A DNA stretch of 64,000 nucleotides, taken from NCBI RefSeq assembly GCF_047496725.1, contig NC_132980.1:2587001-2651000 (forward strand), given 5' to 3'. Numbering within the stretch: the first letter of the stretch is position 1; each line of letters starts with the position of its first letter. Source of the DNA: Anoplolepis gracilipes. Its lineage: Eukaryota > Arthropoda > Insecta > Hymenoptera > Formicidae. Below, in pieces: positions 48,519 through 59,213 of the stretch. The notes beneath the pieces are model-generated. The model had not been told where the DNA came from, did not search any database, and saw only the letters and a list, made by a program, of their open reading frames with translations. The position numbers were made by a program, and so were the translations under genes.

Positions 48519-50040
48519 TTAATTTAATTAATATATATCATTGATTAATTAATATATATCATAATATATATTATTGATATTAATTTAATTAATATCAATA
48601 ATTTATAAAATAATTTTTTCAAATAATAAGAAAGCTTTGAACAAATTTTCGATTTGTGCACTTTTTTGTATTCTTCTTCCTGATGATAGATCAATTTTAA
48701 TCTATATAAAGATATATCGAGACATAACATTATTATTCAGGCACTACTGATTTGGAACGATTATTTAATGAACAAAAGAAATACATAATTAACAAAATAG
48801 AAAAGATTATAAAAAAAGAAATACAAAACGCAAAGAATAGTATTTTATACAATGTTCGAAGAGGATATGATGAAATAAAAGCAAAAATGACAGCACGTTC
48901 CTTAACAGGACAGAGTGAAACGGACTTACAAAAAAAAAACTAGATTTTGATAAATCTTTTGACACACAAGAAGCATTTCTAGCCTTTGATGAACGATTAC
49001 AAGATGAAGAGTTAAACATGATAATAGTATTTTTCACCATATTACAGAATATTACACTGACAATTTTGACAATTTATATAGTTATGACAATTTTGAAATA
49101 TGAATATAAATTTACATAACATTATACAAGAATACATTACTTTTCAGAAAGATTATATATCTCTAATAATAAGAGAGAGAGTAAAGATATATCGGATTCA
49201 ATAAAACGAATCCTCCCTCGGATTCTATCAAAAGCAGTACAATTAAAATATAGTGGTTGTGAACAGCAAAATCACAATAAAAAGAAAGACAGTTTTGCGG
49301 AAACAAACACGTATAAAATAATAAAAGGTATGTATTTTATTATAATAAATTTTATATGATTTTAAAATAACACAAGATGTGAAATGCATTTGTATATACA
49401 TATGTATATAGTTTTAAAACCACTCTTTTTATTAGATACATTAAAACAACTATTCCCGAATAGTTGTGAAAAAGAAATTCTGTCAAAAACAACCCATATA
49501 GGGTCGCCAGAGTTTACAACGACGCCAGAGCTTAGCCGGAGTAATGGCGTTTATCTGGCAGCCAGAGTTTTGTCAGCCAGTACTGACCAGTACTGGCAAA
49601 TGTCTGGCTGTCCATCTATATAGAATAACCCGGGGTTACGACAAGGGCCAAAGTCTGGCCGAAGTTAAGCAGCAGTATTTCAACTTAAAGTCTGACCAAC
49701 AGTACCTAATCAGACCTGGCAAATGTTTAATTATCTATCTATATAGGATAATCCGGCGTTATAACGCAGATCAAAGTCTGGCCGAAGTTCGGCAGCAGTA
49801 TTTCAAACAAAATTCTGCCTAACAGTTTTATAACCAAATCTGAAAAGTGTCTACGTGTAACTATATATGTAGCTTAATTTATAGAATTCTTCAGCAGTAC
49901 TGCAAGTTCCAACGTCTAATAATTGTAAAAAGATTCATATCGCATGTGAAACGAATATATTTCCTGCATGGACACATTCGTGCACACTCTGAGAAGCCTG
50001 CTGAATACTCATATAATAATCTTCAGCAGAAAGAATAATC

Positions 50041-50914
50041 GTCATATCTTGATATTAATATTGTAAGCAGATGGAAAGCGACACAATTTAGATTCTTTTT
50101 ATTATATTGCAGTTCTACGGTATTACATAGAAAACTACCAAAATATTTCTATAGACATTTCTTACTGTTATTTGTAGCGTGTCGTATTCTTCATAAACAA
50201 AACGTTACGTCATCAGATTGTAATTATGCTAATATTTATTAAGAAAATTTATTAAGAAAATTTTTCTATTTACTACCGTCTCTATACGGAGAAGATTCTC
50301 AAGTATTAAACATGCATTATTTGATTCATTTAGCAGAAGACGTAAAATATTTTAAAGTACCATTAAGTGAGTTATCCGCGTTCTGGGGTGAGAGCTACAT
50401 AAGCATTTTTAAAAAACTAGTCAAATCACCTAACAATCCTTTGACACAAATAGTAAACAGACTATCAGAATTAGAGTCAGGGGAAAAAATAATACAACAA
50501 AAACGATATTTAGATAATTGTGTTTTCGCAAATGGTAGTACATATGTGCACAGAGAAGAAGAATATGTCATTATATCTAGCATCAATGTGAATAACTACG
50601 TATTAAAATGTGTCCATCCTGATAATATAGTTTTATTACATAATAACAAAATTTTAAAGATCGATACAATTTTACTAAAACGCAAAAATACTACGAGTTT
50701 CAAACTGCAAGATTTGTACATATTGGGATATCAACTAACTGATTTACGTGAAGCTTTTGATTATCCGATTTCGTCCAAAGAGGTTGGGATTTTTGTCGGT
50801 GCAAATTTTTTAGAAACAAAAGAAATGTTTGCTTTACAGGATGTCCGTGGCAAATGTATTTTATTGCATATTAATGATATTTACTATGCCATTTCTCTGT
50901 TACATGCCTTTTAA
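50041..50914 (+). pseudogene. Transposase C-terminal remnant of CACTA-like element 2
   Basis: Begins around SRWKATQFRFFLLYC and runs through YRHFLLLFVACRILHKQN, a TAA at about 50,240, then an open frame of 200 codons from 50,312 (MHYLIHLAEDVKYF, LSELSAFWGESYISIFKK). Aligns with the last third of the transposase of element 1 (44,103-45,008). The N-terminal two thirds are deleted, so element 2 could move only with help. Confidence 0.7.
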
Positions 50915-51123
50915 TATATACTATCGAAATAGTTTTTTATATACTACCAAAACATATTTGACATCTTCTCCATACGTTCTCTCTTTAATTGTTATTTGAA
51001 ACTAATATTTATCACATTATATGTTAATATATACGTTTTTATAGCATACTTATATATGAAATTTTGCATCAAGTTATATCACAAGCCCGTGAGTGTGTAA
51101 CGTGTTATCGGATACAGTAGAAA

Positions 51124-53471
51124 ATGAACTCGAACCGGAGCGATCATTCTCAAGAAGTAAGTATAGCTGATTTTCATCTATTGTCTTTTAATTCAATATA
51201 TACGCACGTTTTTATTGCTTTGATATTTTTATTACAGATAGTGATTGAAAAGCAGGACATAAAATTATACGCTGTCATATTATTTCTCCCGGCAGAGGAA
51301 TCTAAGAATTTAATAGAATTAGTACCGACGTCATGGATCAGCAAACAAGGAGACAAATTTATATGTAAATTCCCTGGAGCCACCGAATACAATAAATTAT
51401 CAAGATGGATTATTTCATTGAGAGAACCAGACAAAAAATGGTTGACTTTTGACGTGGAAATAATTTGCTACGCGAGTAAGAAGACATATATCATGAAAAT
51501 GATTTTACAATAACAGGAAACAAATATGTGTTGCATATAATTTAAATATATGTATGTTACAGGTAATCTGAAACAAGGTCAGCGCCGATTAAAACGCGCC
51601 TACAAAGACGTACTAAAGACTACTAAAGACGTACAAAGCACAGACGGCAAAAATTACAAAATCAGTAAGGGGTCAATTATTCTCACAGAAAACGACCTTG
51701 CCAAGGAATTGAACGACGACGTACAACTGATGATCGGCCCTGGTGCAAGTGGCATATCGGAAGAGGACATTGAGGCGGCATCGAAAAAAGAGAAAACGTC
51801 AAAAAAAAGACACTTGGTACATTTTTTATACTTATCTTACGTAATATCTTCTAAACAGCATTCACAATGGTTTTTTTTCAGATGCAATTAATATCGCACA
51901 AAATTACGATCAAGAACTGCCATTTGAAGATAGTAAGTAACAGAGTAATTCGGTTATCCACTTGCATCATAGTTTCACTTTTCACAATTTTATTTCAAAC
52001 TAACGTATTTTGCTTACAGTAGCTGAAGAATATTTCGAAAAAAAGAAAAACAATTTTTTCAACTATACCACAATTCCAGGTAATTAATTAAATGTTTCGA
52101 AAGATAAATTCTGTATAAAATTTGTCCGCATGTCCACGTACATTGACATTTGCAACATTCTCATCAAATTTCATTCGAATTCAGATATATTTTCGGAACT
52201 GTACGTTATAATGAAAACACAGTAAACACGTTTTTTAATCAAGATTGTACATTATATATACGCAAAACAATGAGTTTGTTAATTTGAGTCGTATTCGTCT
52301 TTAACCAAGAAAATTAGTGTTCAAATTAAAGATATATTTTCACGGTTAAAGACGAATATATTCAATTGATACAATTATTGTTTTGCTTATAAATGAATAT
52401 ATAAAATTTTGTTTCAAGACTAACGTTCCCAGACAGTACAATGTCCATGTCCAATCAAAACATGAGACGTCTTTTAGTCATCTTTATGACATTCTTTTTG
52501 ACTTTTTAAAAACGACTAAAAGACATCGTAAAGACGTCTTATGTCCCGTTTTTGGCCATTTTTGCAGTACTGGATTTTTATCATGCAAGCACATATTCAA
52601 TAGAAACATTTTTCATTTTCCACAGATCCTATAAAAGAATATATTGACAAAAAGTGCGAGATTATACTCGCAGCTATTAATTCGTCCAAAAGGAGCATAT
52701 TGTACGATGTAGATAACAAGGTGAATAATGTAAAGCAAGCGATATTGAGCTGCAACATCGAAATGCCCAAAAATAATATAAAAGAATTAAAAGAGTCATT
52801 AGATGTAGTCCTTCCTATTAAAACTTTCGAAGATTTTTTATTGTTGAACGAGGCCCTTGCAAATTCAGAAAAAAAAAGGAAAGCTCTGGTAAGTAAAAAT
52901 ATTGAAATTATTACTTAATATGCGCTATAAAACTTGTTTTATTTACAGATGAACTTCTACTGCATCTTATTGTGCGAAGAGACATGCGTGAAGCAATGTG
53001 TCAAAAAAATAATGACGGCAACATTGACACAAGCAGTAGAAATACATTATACCGCCTTCGGAAGATAAACACACGGGAAAGGCAAGAAGGATTTTAGTCG
53101 CACACAAGTTTTTGTTTGTTTGAACGGTAAGTTGTATTGTTAAACAAATATTTCAATCGTAATTGCATTTTTAAAAAATTTATTTGTTATAGACGTGTTG
53201 CTGGAACAGTTTAAACGCAATGACGAATATAAAAAACTATCAACAACTTTAAGCCGTTGGCTGTCCGAAGCAGCTGATCGCGAAAGAGGTCGTAAAAAGC
53301 GGACGCGTTACACGGAGTAAAAATTTATATTTAATTGTATATATATATATATATATATTCTTACCTATGTTATAAGATTATAAGATGTTTGTTAATAACA
53401 AATCGTATACTGTTGTTTCCAGAGTACCTGATGCTGCACAAGCAGCCGAGGCAGAAGACGCAGAATTATAA
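51124..53471 (+). pseudogene. DUF4806-type protein gene of CACTA-like element 2, nearly complete
   Basis: Exons at about 51,124-51,156, 51,238-51,475 (LYAVILFLPAEESKNLIELV, TSWISKQGDKFICKFP), 51,563-51,816 (Lys-rich, SKGSIILTENDLAKELNDD), 51,882-51,932, 52,019-52,079, 52,625-52,888 (coiled coil, then VVLPIKTFEDFLLLNEALAN), 52,949-53,128 (DUF4806 core, YTAFGR then HGKGKKDF), 53,193-53,318 and 53,430-53,471 (ends AEAEDAEL). Splice sites are mostly canonical. One stop, TAA, sits inside the DUF4806 core near 53,066; the junction of exons 3 and 4 is uncertain. The N-terminal module parallels exon 1 of the element 1 gene. Function is unknown. Confidence 0.65.
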
Positions 53472-54119
53472 TAACTTTGGTGTTGTATTCATAATTTAAA
53501 TTATGCTTAAAATTTGCAATTATTTACTTGTTTCTTTTATTTTAGTTTTTTATTATAGTGTCAAACTTTGCGTCAATTTTAATCCTACTTGTTATGACAA
53601 CCTGAAGATTTACAGTTTTGTTATAAATTTATTGTTTTATTATCTTCTTTTTTGGCTGTATGGTTTTTGTCCTCGATATATATGTACCATGGAGATAATT
53701 TTATATTGTTTGTGATTGCAAACATATAATAAATGCATACACAATTCAAATATAAACTATACGTATTATGTTAAATATTATGATTGTTTTTGATTATATA
53801 TTATATATGTACAAACGGCATACAATAATAATGTAACAATAGCATGTAACACCAACGTCGGTGATAGGTAAAATGAAATTTTTATTACTAAAATATTTAA
53901 CAATAACACATGTTTCAACTAATTAAAGCTAGCGTTCCAACATTTGTTACTGTTAAATAATTTGGTTACAACTATTTCAATTGACGTATTATTTATGTTG
54001 ACGTTATATGTTATCGCTGCATTATTATTATTTACCGTTTTTAAACCCTCCTCCTTATCCCTACGCAATTTTGTATCGCGCCAGTATTATTTGCCAACGT
54101 TGGTCGTAATTGTTATCCA
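53472..54119. other. Spacer in CACTA-like element 2, no gene seen
   Basis: AT-rich. The frame 53,503-53,715 is hydrophobic with no start context or similarity; probably chance. Confidence 0.4.
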
Positions 54120-54719
54120 TTACTGAAGCAGTACTGAGCCGGTGTTACTGTCATATTTGCGACGGTATTAGATATCTGGTAACCAGTAATGGCATAGTGC
54201 TGCGTCGGTCGTAATAGCAATACTGGGGCAAATCTGGCAAGTGCATTTGGGCAGGTAGTCTGTCAGTATTGGGCCCAAGTTATCATCCGGATCTTAAGCA
54301 GTACCGCGCCAGTAGTGTTGCCAGCGTTGCACCAGTACCCGAACTACTGTAACCAGTACTGGCGCGGATCTGAGCCGATTGTAAAACCCTATATGGGAAG
54401 TCGTTGATTCTCCGGAGCTCCGGACAGAGATGGTGGTAGAAAAAACAGAATTCATAAATAAAGCATTAAATCGAGTTTTTTTTTACTTCATTATTCTTCT
54501 AAATATATTCCTGATCAAATGTAGATCAACAATGTCTCTTAATTGATTGTGACTTTTATCATTTCATTTCCCGGTGCATTTCTGCACTGGCATCGATGTA
54601 AATTAAGTAGATTTTAAAGAAAATAAAAATGTTTAATTTTAATAAACGAACATCCGACTCCTGCGCGCGCGTTGCAAAAACGCCCGAATAAAGTTACGGT
54701 CAGTGAAAGGCCTTTAAGC

Positions 54720-54990
54720 ACGCAATACTGGACCAGTTGTATACCCAATGCTGGGCCTGTTGTATATCCAATGCTGGGCCAATTGTATACCCAATGTTGG
54801 ATCAGTTTCATATCCAATTCTGGGTCAATTCTATATCCAATACTGGCCCATCTGTTCTTGTCAATTTTGAACCAATACTGGCATGGCGTTACACTCCATT
54901 GTTAAATCTGTGCTGGCACAATACTGGCGGCCAATACTACACCAGTATCGCCACGTCGGCAACCGGTGCAGGCCCAACGTTGGACCGTTT
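54720..54990. repeat. Right subterminal repeats of CACTA-like element 1
   Basis: About six imperfect copies of a 24-27-bp unit around TTGTATACCCAATGCTGGGC, then CAATACTGGC-type words to 54,960. Confidence 0.8.
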
Positions 54991-55005
54991 TAACATTTCT
55001 ACGTG

Positions 55006-55142
55006 AGCGATTCTCAATTCGAACGCTAGGCGAATATAGCGATTTATACCTCAAAACTGATGTCTTGTTACTAGCCGACATTTTTGAAAATTTCAGCGAG
55101 AGTTGTATCAAGAGTTATGGGCTCGACCTCGCGTATTACTAT
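55006..55142 (+). pseudogene. Polinton DNA polymerase, second piece
   Basis: Continues the polymerase after CACTA-like element 1: FSIRTLGEYSDLYLKTDVLL, ADIFENFSESCIKSYGLD, YYY, the end of the exonuclease domain (DVLLLADIFENF). Interrupted at 55,143 by an LTR. Confidence 0.85.
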
Positions 55143-55888
55143 TGTTGTGTCACGGGACGGCACTGGGTTCGGGATCCGCGGAGGAGAGCAGGATTCAGGG
55201 CGCGGGGAGGCTTCGCTCTTTTCAATAACGTAGAATCCTTGTAATAGTTATCGAAATATATATCTACTCCAGTACAGTAGCGCAGTTTTATTGCCTATGA
55301 AGGCGAGGTCGGTTCCCTTCCTGGCGTTGCGTCGTAGGCAGAGATGGGCCCTTTGCGTCGGTCGTCGTGAGGGTTGGCGGTTCGCACTTGGTCTCACTCG
55401 CGCACTTCGATTATTCTTTGTGACTGCTTGTCGCTGGTATGACTATTATTAATTCACTTTATGACTGCCCGTTGCAGTTATGACTATTACTAACTTACTT
55501 TTTTGACTGCCCCCGCGTCCGAGCGCAGGTGGGTTTTTTATACCGCTGAGCGACCGTCCTAAAATTTGGTCAGATTGCTCAACTCGCGCTGAGTGCAAGC
55601 ACAGCGAGTCCAAGGGTCGGACTTCCTGGCTTGCACTCTTTCGCAATCCTCGCCGCGATGTTCCGGCTTCGTCTCGAATTTCGCGCGTGGCTCGCTATGT
55701 CAGCGGTACGCGCGGTCAACGCTTCGATCGCAGTATGCGGATATCGTTTATTTCGTAAGGCTTATTTCGTTAGTAATATACTAGAAATATTCCGCAATTA
55801 TACTTTTATTATATTTTCTTAATTAATAATTGATTATTATTTCATATATATTATTTAATGTAATTAGTTATAGTCTCGGGCTATAACA
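55143..55888. mobile_element. Solo-LTR-like insertion in the polymerase gene
   Basis: 746 bp, starts TGTTGTGTCACGG and ends GGGCTATAACA (TG..CA), inserted between the YYY and LPGYTWDAM parts of the polymerase. Flanked by a short duplication (TAT). Internal GC-rich half, then an AT-rich tail. No gag or pol. Family not assigned. Confidence 0.6.
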
Positions 55889-56088
55889 TATACTCTTCCC
55901 GGCTACACGTGGGACGCCATGTTAAAGCATACGACAATTATATTTAAATTACTCACAGACATTGACATAGTTATGTTTATCGAACGAGGTATACGTGGTA
56001 GTCTGAGTCAATGTTCCAACAGGTACGCGCGTGCTAATAACAAGTACATGCAGTCGTATGACTCATCGAAACCATCAACGTACTTGAT
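55889..56088 (+). pseudogene. Polinton DNA polymerase, third piece
   Basis: Codes for LPGYTWDAMLKHT, FIERGIRGSLSQCSNRYARA and SSKPSTYL, the region leading into polymerase motif A. Open across the piece; interrupted by a SINE. Confidence 0.85.
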
Positions 56089-56429
56089 GTAAAAAAAAAA
56101 CCTTGGGTTTTAAGTCCCTGACTTTCGCTACAGAGACTTTTTTCAACCTTTATTTTCCTTTTTACCTTACATTTTTCCTATTACATTATCTTATTCCTAA
56201 AATACTTAATACCTAATTCGTCTGGGTGGATTCGAGTCTGCGTTTCCGCCATACTATTTACCTCAGGTAAGCTTCGGCGGTGCAGCGTGCACAGCCACCT
56301 TACGACTATAATTCTCTTAATCCTACTGGGTCTGGGTGGACTTGAACCTGCGTTTTTTGTACCGCTTACGCGTACGCTTCGCCTCAGGCGAGTTTCAGCG
56401 CCGCAGCGTGCACGACCACCGTCCAACCC
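56089..56429 (-). mobile_element. tRNA-derived dimeric SINE
   Basis: Flanked by an exact 11-bp duplication ACGTACTTGAT (56,078-56,088 and 56,430-56,440). On the minus strand two tRNA-like units can be seen, each with a B-box-like element (GGTTCAAGTCC near 56,345 and ACTCGAATCC near 56,230) and GTGCACGCTGC blocks. Pol III transcription is inferred. The duplication shows target-primed insertion into the polymerase. Confidence 0.75.
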
Positions 56430-57678
56430 ACGTACTTGATATATTTCGATGTTAATAATTTATACGGATGGGCAATGTGTCAACCATTGTCCTATGCCGA
56501 TTTTCAGTGGGTCGATAATGTTTCCAATTTTGATATATCATCGATCGCGCTCGATTCGTCTACAGGTTACATCCTCGAAGTCGACCTCGAGTATCCGCAG
56601 CATCTTCACGATTCGCACACTGACCTACCGTTTTGTCCGACACGCAACAAACCACCTAGCAAGCGCGAGGACAAGCTTCTTGCAACCTTATACGATAACC
56701 TTATACGTTACGTGATACACTACCGTAACCTGCAGCAATGTTCCCGTCACGGTCTTCGTGTTGCAAAAATTCATCGTATATTACAATTCACTCAATCTCC
56801 GTGGCTCCGTATTTATATAAAACTCAACACAAAATTTAGAACACTGGCGAAAAATAAATTTGAAAAAAATTTGTACAAACTAATGAATAATGCCGTGTTT
56901 AGCAAAACGATGGAAAATGTGCGCAATCGCGATAAGATATAAGATAATAGATGTTAAACTTTTAACAAAATGGGACGGAAGGTACGGCACAGAGGCATTA
57001 ATTGCAAAACCAAAGTTTCATAGGAGGAGCGTTTTTTCAGAAAATCTAATCGCTGTGGAATTACGTAAACTCGAGGTGAAATTCTACAAACCAATTTATG
57101 TGAGTATGTGTAATCTCGATATATCCAAGACATGTTTGTACGAATTTCACCACGATTATATGGTACCAATGTATCGGGAAAGATGCAAAGTCATGTACAC
57201 TGACACGGATAGTCTTATATATCACATTGAGTGCGACGATGTGTACGAGAATATGAAACGCGACATCAGCAGATTTGATACAAGCGACTATGCGATAGAC
57301 AATGCGTACGGTATACCGCTCGTGAATAAAAAGATACCGGGTCTAATGAAGGATGAAAACAACGGTACCATAATGACCGAATTTGTCGGGCTTAGAGCAA
57401 AAATGTATGCGTTGCGCGTGGATGGTAAGGATACGAAAAAGGTAAAAGGCGTCAAGAGTAACGTTGTCGCGAGAATGATAACGTTTGACGATTACACGCG
57501 GTGTTTGAACGAAGAGATTGAAATGACGCGTAGTCAATCGTGTATAAGATCAAAATTGTACAAGGTATACACCATTCGCAAAACAAAAATTGCTCTAAGT
57601 CCGTACGACGACAAGCGGTATATTGTACCTACAATTACTGATACGTTATCGTGGGGACATTATAAAATACCATTGTAA
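56430..57678 (+). pseudogene. Polinton DNA polymerase, C-terminal part
   Basis: Motif A (IYFDVNNLYGWAM) at 56,441-56,480; motif B region (KLMNNAVFSKTMENVRN) near 56,880-56,930; a frameshift near 56,940; then the second frame to 57,678 with motif C YTDTDSL (57,196-57,216), ENNGTIMTEFVGLRAKMY and a C-terminus WGHYKIPL. All three catalytic motifs with their Asp residues remain, but the pieces are in different frames and separated by insertions. Confidence 0.87.
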
Positions 57679-57726
57679 ATAATTGTATTTATTTATTGTA
57701 AATAATTGTATTTATTTATTGTAAAT

Positions 57727-57779
<53 letters not shown>

Positions 57780-57821
57780 TCATTCATGTAAATTTATGTA
57801 TATTTTTATTATGTTATATGT
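57679..57821. other. Spacer between convergent polymerase and integrase
   Basis: AT-rich with a (TA)n run (57,731-57,776). The two genes converge here; no terminator motif beyond AATAAA-like words. Confidence 0.5.
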
Positions 57822-58772
57822 TTATAATAAATTATTTTTATGTATCCAAGAGTTGTGCGATTTATCAAGTTCCAGCCATTTCACAAAAACTTCATCTCCT
57901 TTTTTACGTATCACCTTTTCCACGAGATACACGTCGGGGTTAGTAACGTGTTGTAGTTCGTATTCGTAGAATCCTCCGACTACTGAATTTCCGCGTGAAT
58001 CTTCGAGTAGATCGCGGGATTAATATTCTGTATTTTGACAATTTTAAACACTTCGGCCGACCTATTTGGTGTGTAACCTTTATCAAAAATGATCTTGAAT
58101 TTACTCACACGTATCGAATCACACTTTGAATCTCGCTGGAGCAGCAATTTTTACATTGTTGTATACTGTATTTAAAAGACTATCAGCGATTGTAGGAGTG
58201 ACATCGATAGGTCTCATATTGATAGTGCGATGTTTTCGCGCGTTATATTCTGCAACGAGTTGAGATAAAGCGTCGATCCACTTGTAATTACCATTTAGTG
58301 TAAACAATTTCCACATATTGTTCTTTAAAGTGCGATTGAATCGTTTCACGATCGAGGCTTTCATGATGAAATACGTTGAATAATGATTAATGTTATGTTT
58401 CTTCATGAGTTTTTGCACATTTGCATTATAAAATTCCTTTCCTCTGTCTGTTTGAAAATTTTTCGGACATCTTCCACCATCTCGAATTAGTTTCGCAATC
58501 GTTTCAGACATTTCGTTTCCGCTCTTACTTTTGAGCAGTATGGCCCACGCATACTTGTTCAGCACATCGATAACAGTAAGTATGTAATTGAAACCTTTGT
58601 TGACTCGTGCATAAGGACGCATCTCAATCACGTCTGCCTGCCACAGATCATCGCATCCGCGTACTATGACGCGTCTACGCAAAAAATTTCTTCTCGCCGG
58701 AGCGTGCAATTCTTCCACGAGCAGTCGCTTTTCAGAGTTGTTTTTCTTTTCTTGCATGTTTGATCGTGGCAT
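57822..58772 (-). pseudogene. Polinton integrase (rve) with C-terminal chromodomain, catalytic Glu lost
   Basis: Integrates element DNA in the nucleus. Start MPRSNMQEKK at 58,772. Catalytic Asp47 (LWQADVIEM) and Asp109 (FQTDRGKEF) are present. The position of the third acidic residue reads Lys143 (ASIVKRFNRTLK) where Glu is expected, a GAA to AAA change, so the enzyme should be inactive. The frame stops at 58,119; after frameshifts, downstream frames carry VSKFKIIFDKGYTPNRSAEV and a chromodomain-like end (VYLVEKVIRKKGDEVFVKWL, HNSWIHKNNLL) to 57,822, typical of Polinton integrases. Confidence 0.85.
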
Positions 58773-58807
58773 ATTTCATAATAATGTAAAAGTTCATGTA
58801 TAATTCT

Positions 58808-59164
58808 TTATGTATCTTTTCCTGAGTCGGATGTAGTTTTTACACGTGTCTGAAACATTTTCTGTATTTCATGCATCATTATCTGAAGCGTTTGCACGCG
58901 CGTTTCGAGCGCAATAATTGTTTCCTCAATTTCTTTCTGCCTATTCCTCAAAAGTTCAACACTCGTTTCAACGTACCGTTTGTTAGCAGCATCGTTATCA
59001 TCTTCCGGTTGCGCTACACGTCGTATCTTGCGCAACCTTGCGTCAAAGCCGGCGCTAGTCAGACACAGAGCGTTATCTCGCATATACGTTCTTAGTAATC
59101 CGTTCCATTCATAGTATGCATTATTCGACATACCGAGCGATACTCCAAATTTATTAATTGACAT
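58808..59164 (-). CDS. Polinton small fibre-like/coiled-coil protein
   Basis: 118 codons, uninterrupted. N-terminal 45 residues are compact (YYEWNGLLRTYMRDN); residues about 50-65 read AQPEDDNDAANKRYVE, which recalls the linker before the shaft of viral and phage fibre proteins; residues 65-105 form a heptad-rich coiled coil. An oligomeric virion or attachment role is a guess from these features. It lies 35 nt upstream of the integrase start on the same strand. Confidence 0.6.
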   Translation of the reverse strand: MSINKFGVSLGMSNNAYYEWNGLLRTYMRDNALCLTSAGFDARLRKIRRVAQPEDDNDAANKRYVETSVELLRNRQKEIEETIIALETRVQTLQIMMHEIQKMFQTRVKTTSDSGKDT

Positions 59165-59213
59165 TTTAATACGAAATGTTTTGACAGAATGACTAGTATT
59201 GTCAACATGTTGT

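Larger units (their letters stand above)
49493..54397. mobile_element. CACTA-like DNA transposon 2, nested in element 1
   Basis: Ends CCCATATAGGG / CCCTATATGGG. Inserted in a coding exon of the DUF4806 gene of element 1, whose frame continues after it. Contains the same gene pair as element 1 (transposase tail and a complete DUF4806-type gene, both + strand) and subterminal repeats of related words: two units with GTCTGGCCGAAGTT.GCAGCA at 49,655-49,815 and CAGTACTGG-rich units at 54,120-54,385. It is 4.9 kb with the transposase front missing. Confidence 0.75.
47190..54470 (+). pseudogene. DUF4806-type protein gene of CACTA-like element 1, split by element 2
   Basis: Exon 1 at 47,190-47,417 (MSQHTHAIVWFKDVF, CYYPPKAKKNMVKQW) is an N-terminal BEN/DUF4806-associated module. 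Exon 2 from 47,610 has Ser and acidic stretches (LQSSSSSDFELQRD) after a frameshift; a further exon lies at about 48,052-48,150. Exon at 48,741 has a coiled coil (ERLFNEQKKYIINKIEKIIK), then after a frameshift in an A9 run FDTQEAFLAFDERLQDEE. Exon at 49,148 has IKRILPRILSKAVQLKYSGC, the core of DUF4806. The next exon begins DTLKQLFPNSCEKEILSK and is cut by element 2 at 49,493; it resumes at 54,398 with VVDSPELRTEMVVEKTEF. It is the partner gene of the transposase; its role is unknown. Confidence 0.65.
43096..55005. mobile_element. CACTA-like DNA transposon 1 inserted in the polymerase gene
   Basis: Left end CACGTAGAAAT and right end ATTTCTACGTG are an 11-bp inverted repeat; AGCG flanks both sides within 2 nt. 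The polymerase reading frame stops at one end and resumes at the other, which fixes the limits. It carries a tnp2-like transposase (minus strand) and a DUF4806-type protein (plus strand), diverging from about 46,900, plus long subterminal repeats at both ends, as in CACTA/EnSpm elements. Its total of 11.9 kb includes a second related element (49,493-54,397) and two MITEs. Confidence 0.75.

Noticed and set aside
55266..55822. Short frames in the 55.2-55.8 kb block as genes
   Set aside because: They lie inside a TG..CA insertion within the polymerase; composition and limits fit an LTR.
55889..55925. Primer-binding site after the LTR-like insert
   Set aside because: The sequence after the insert reads as the polymerase (LPGYTWDAM), so it is the interrupted host gene, not an LTR element interior.
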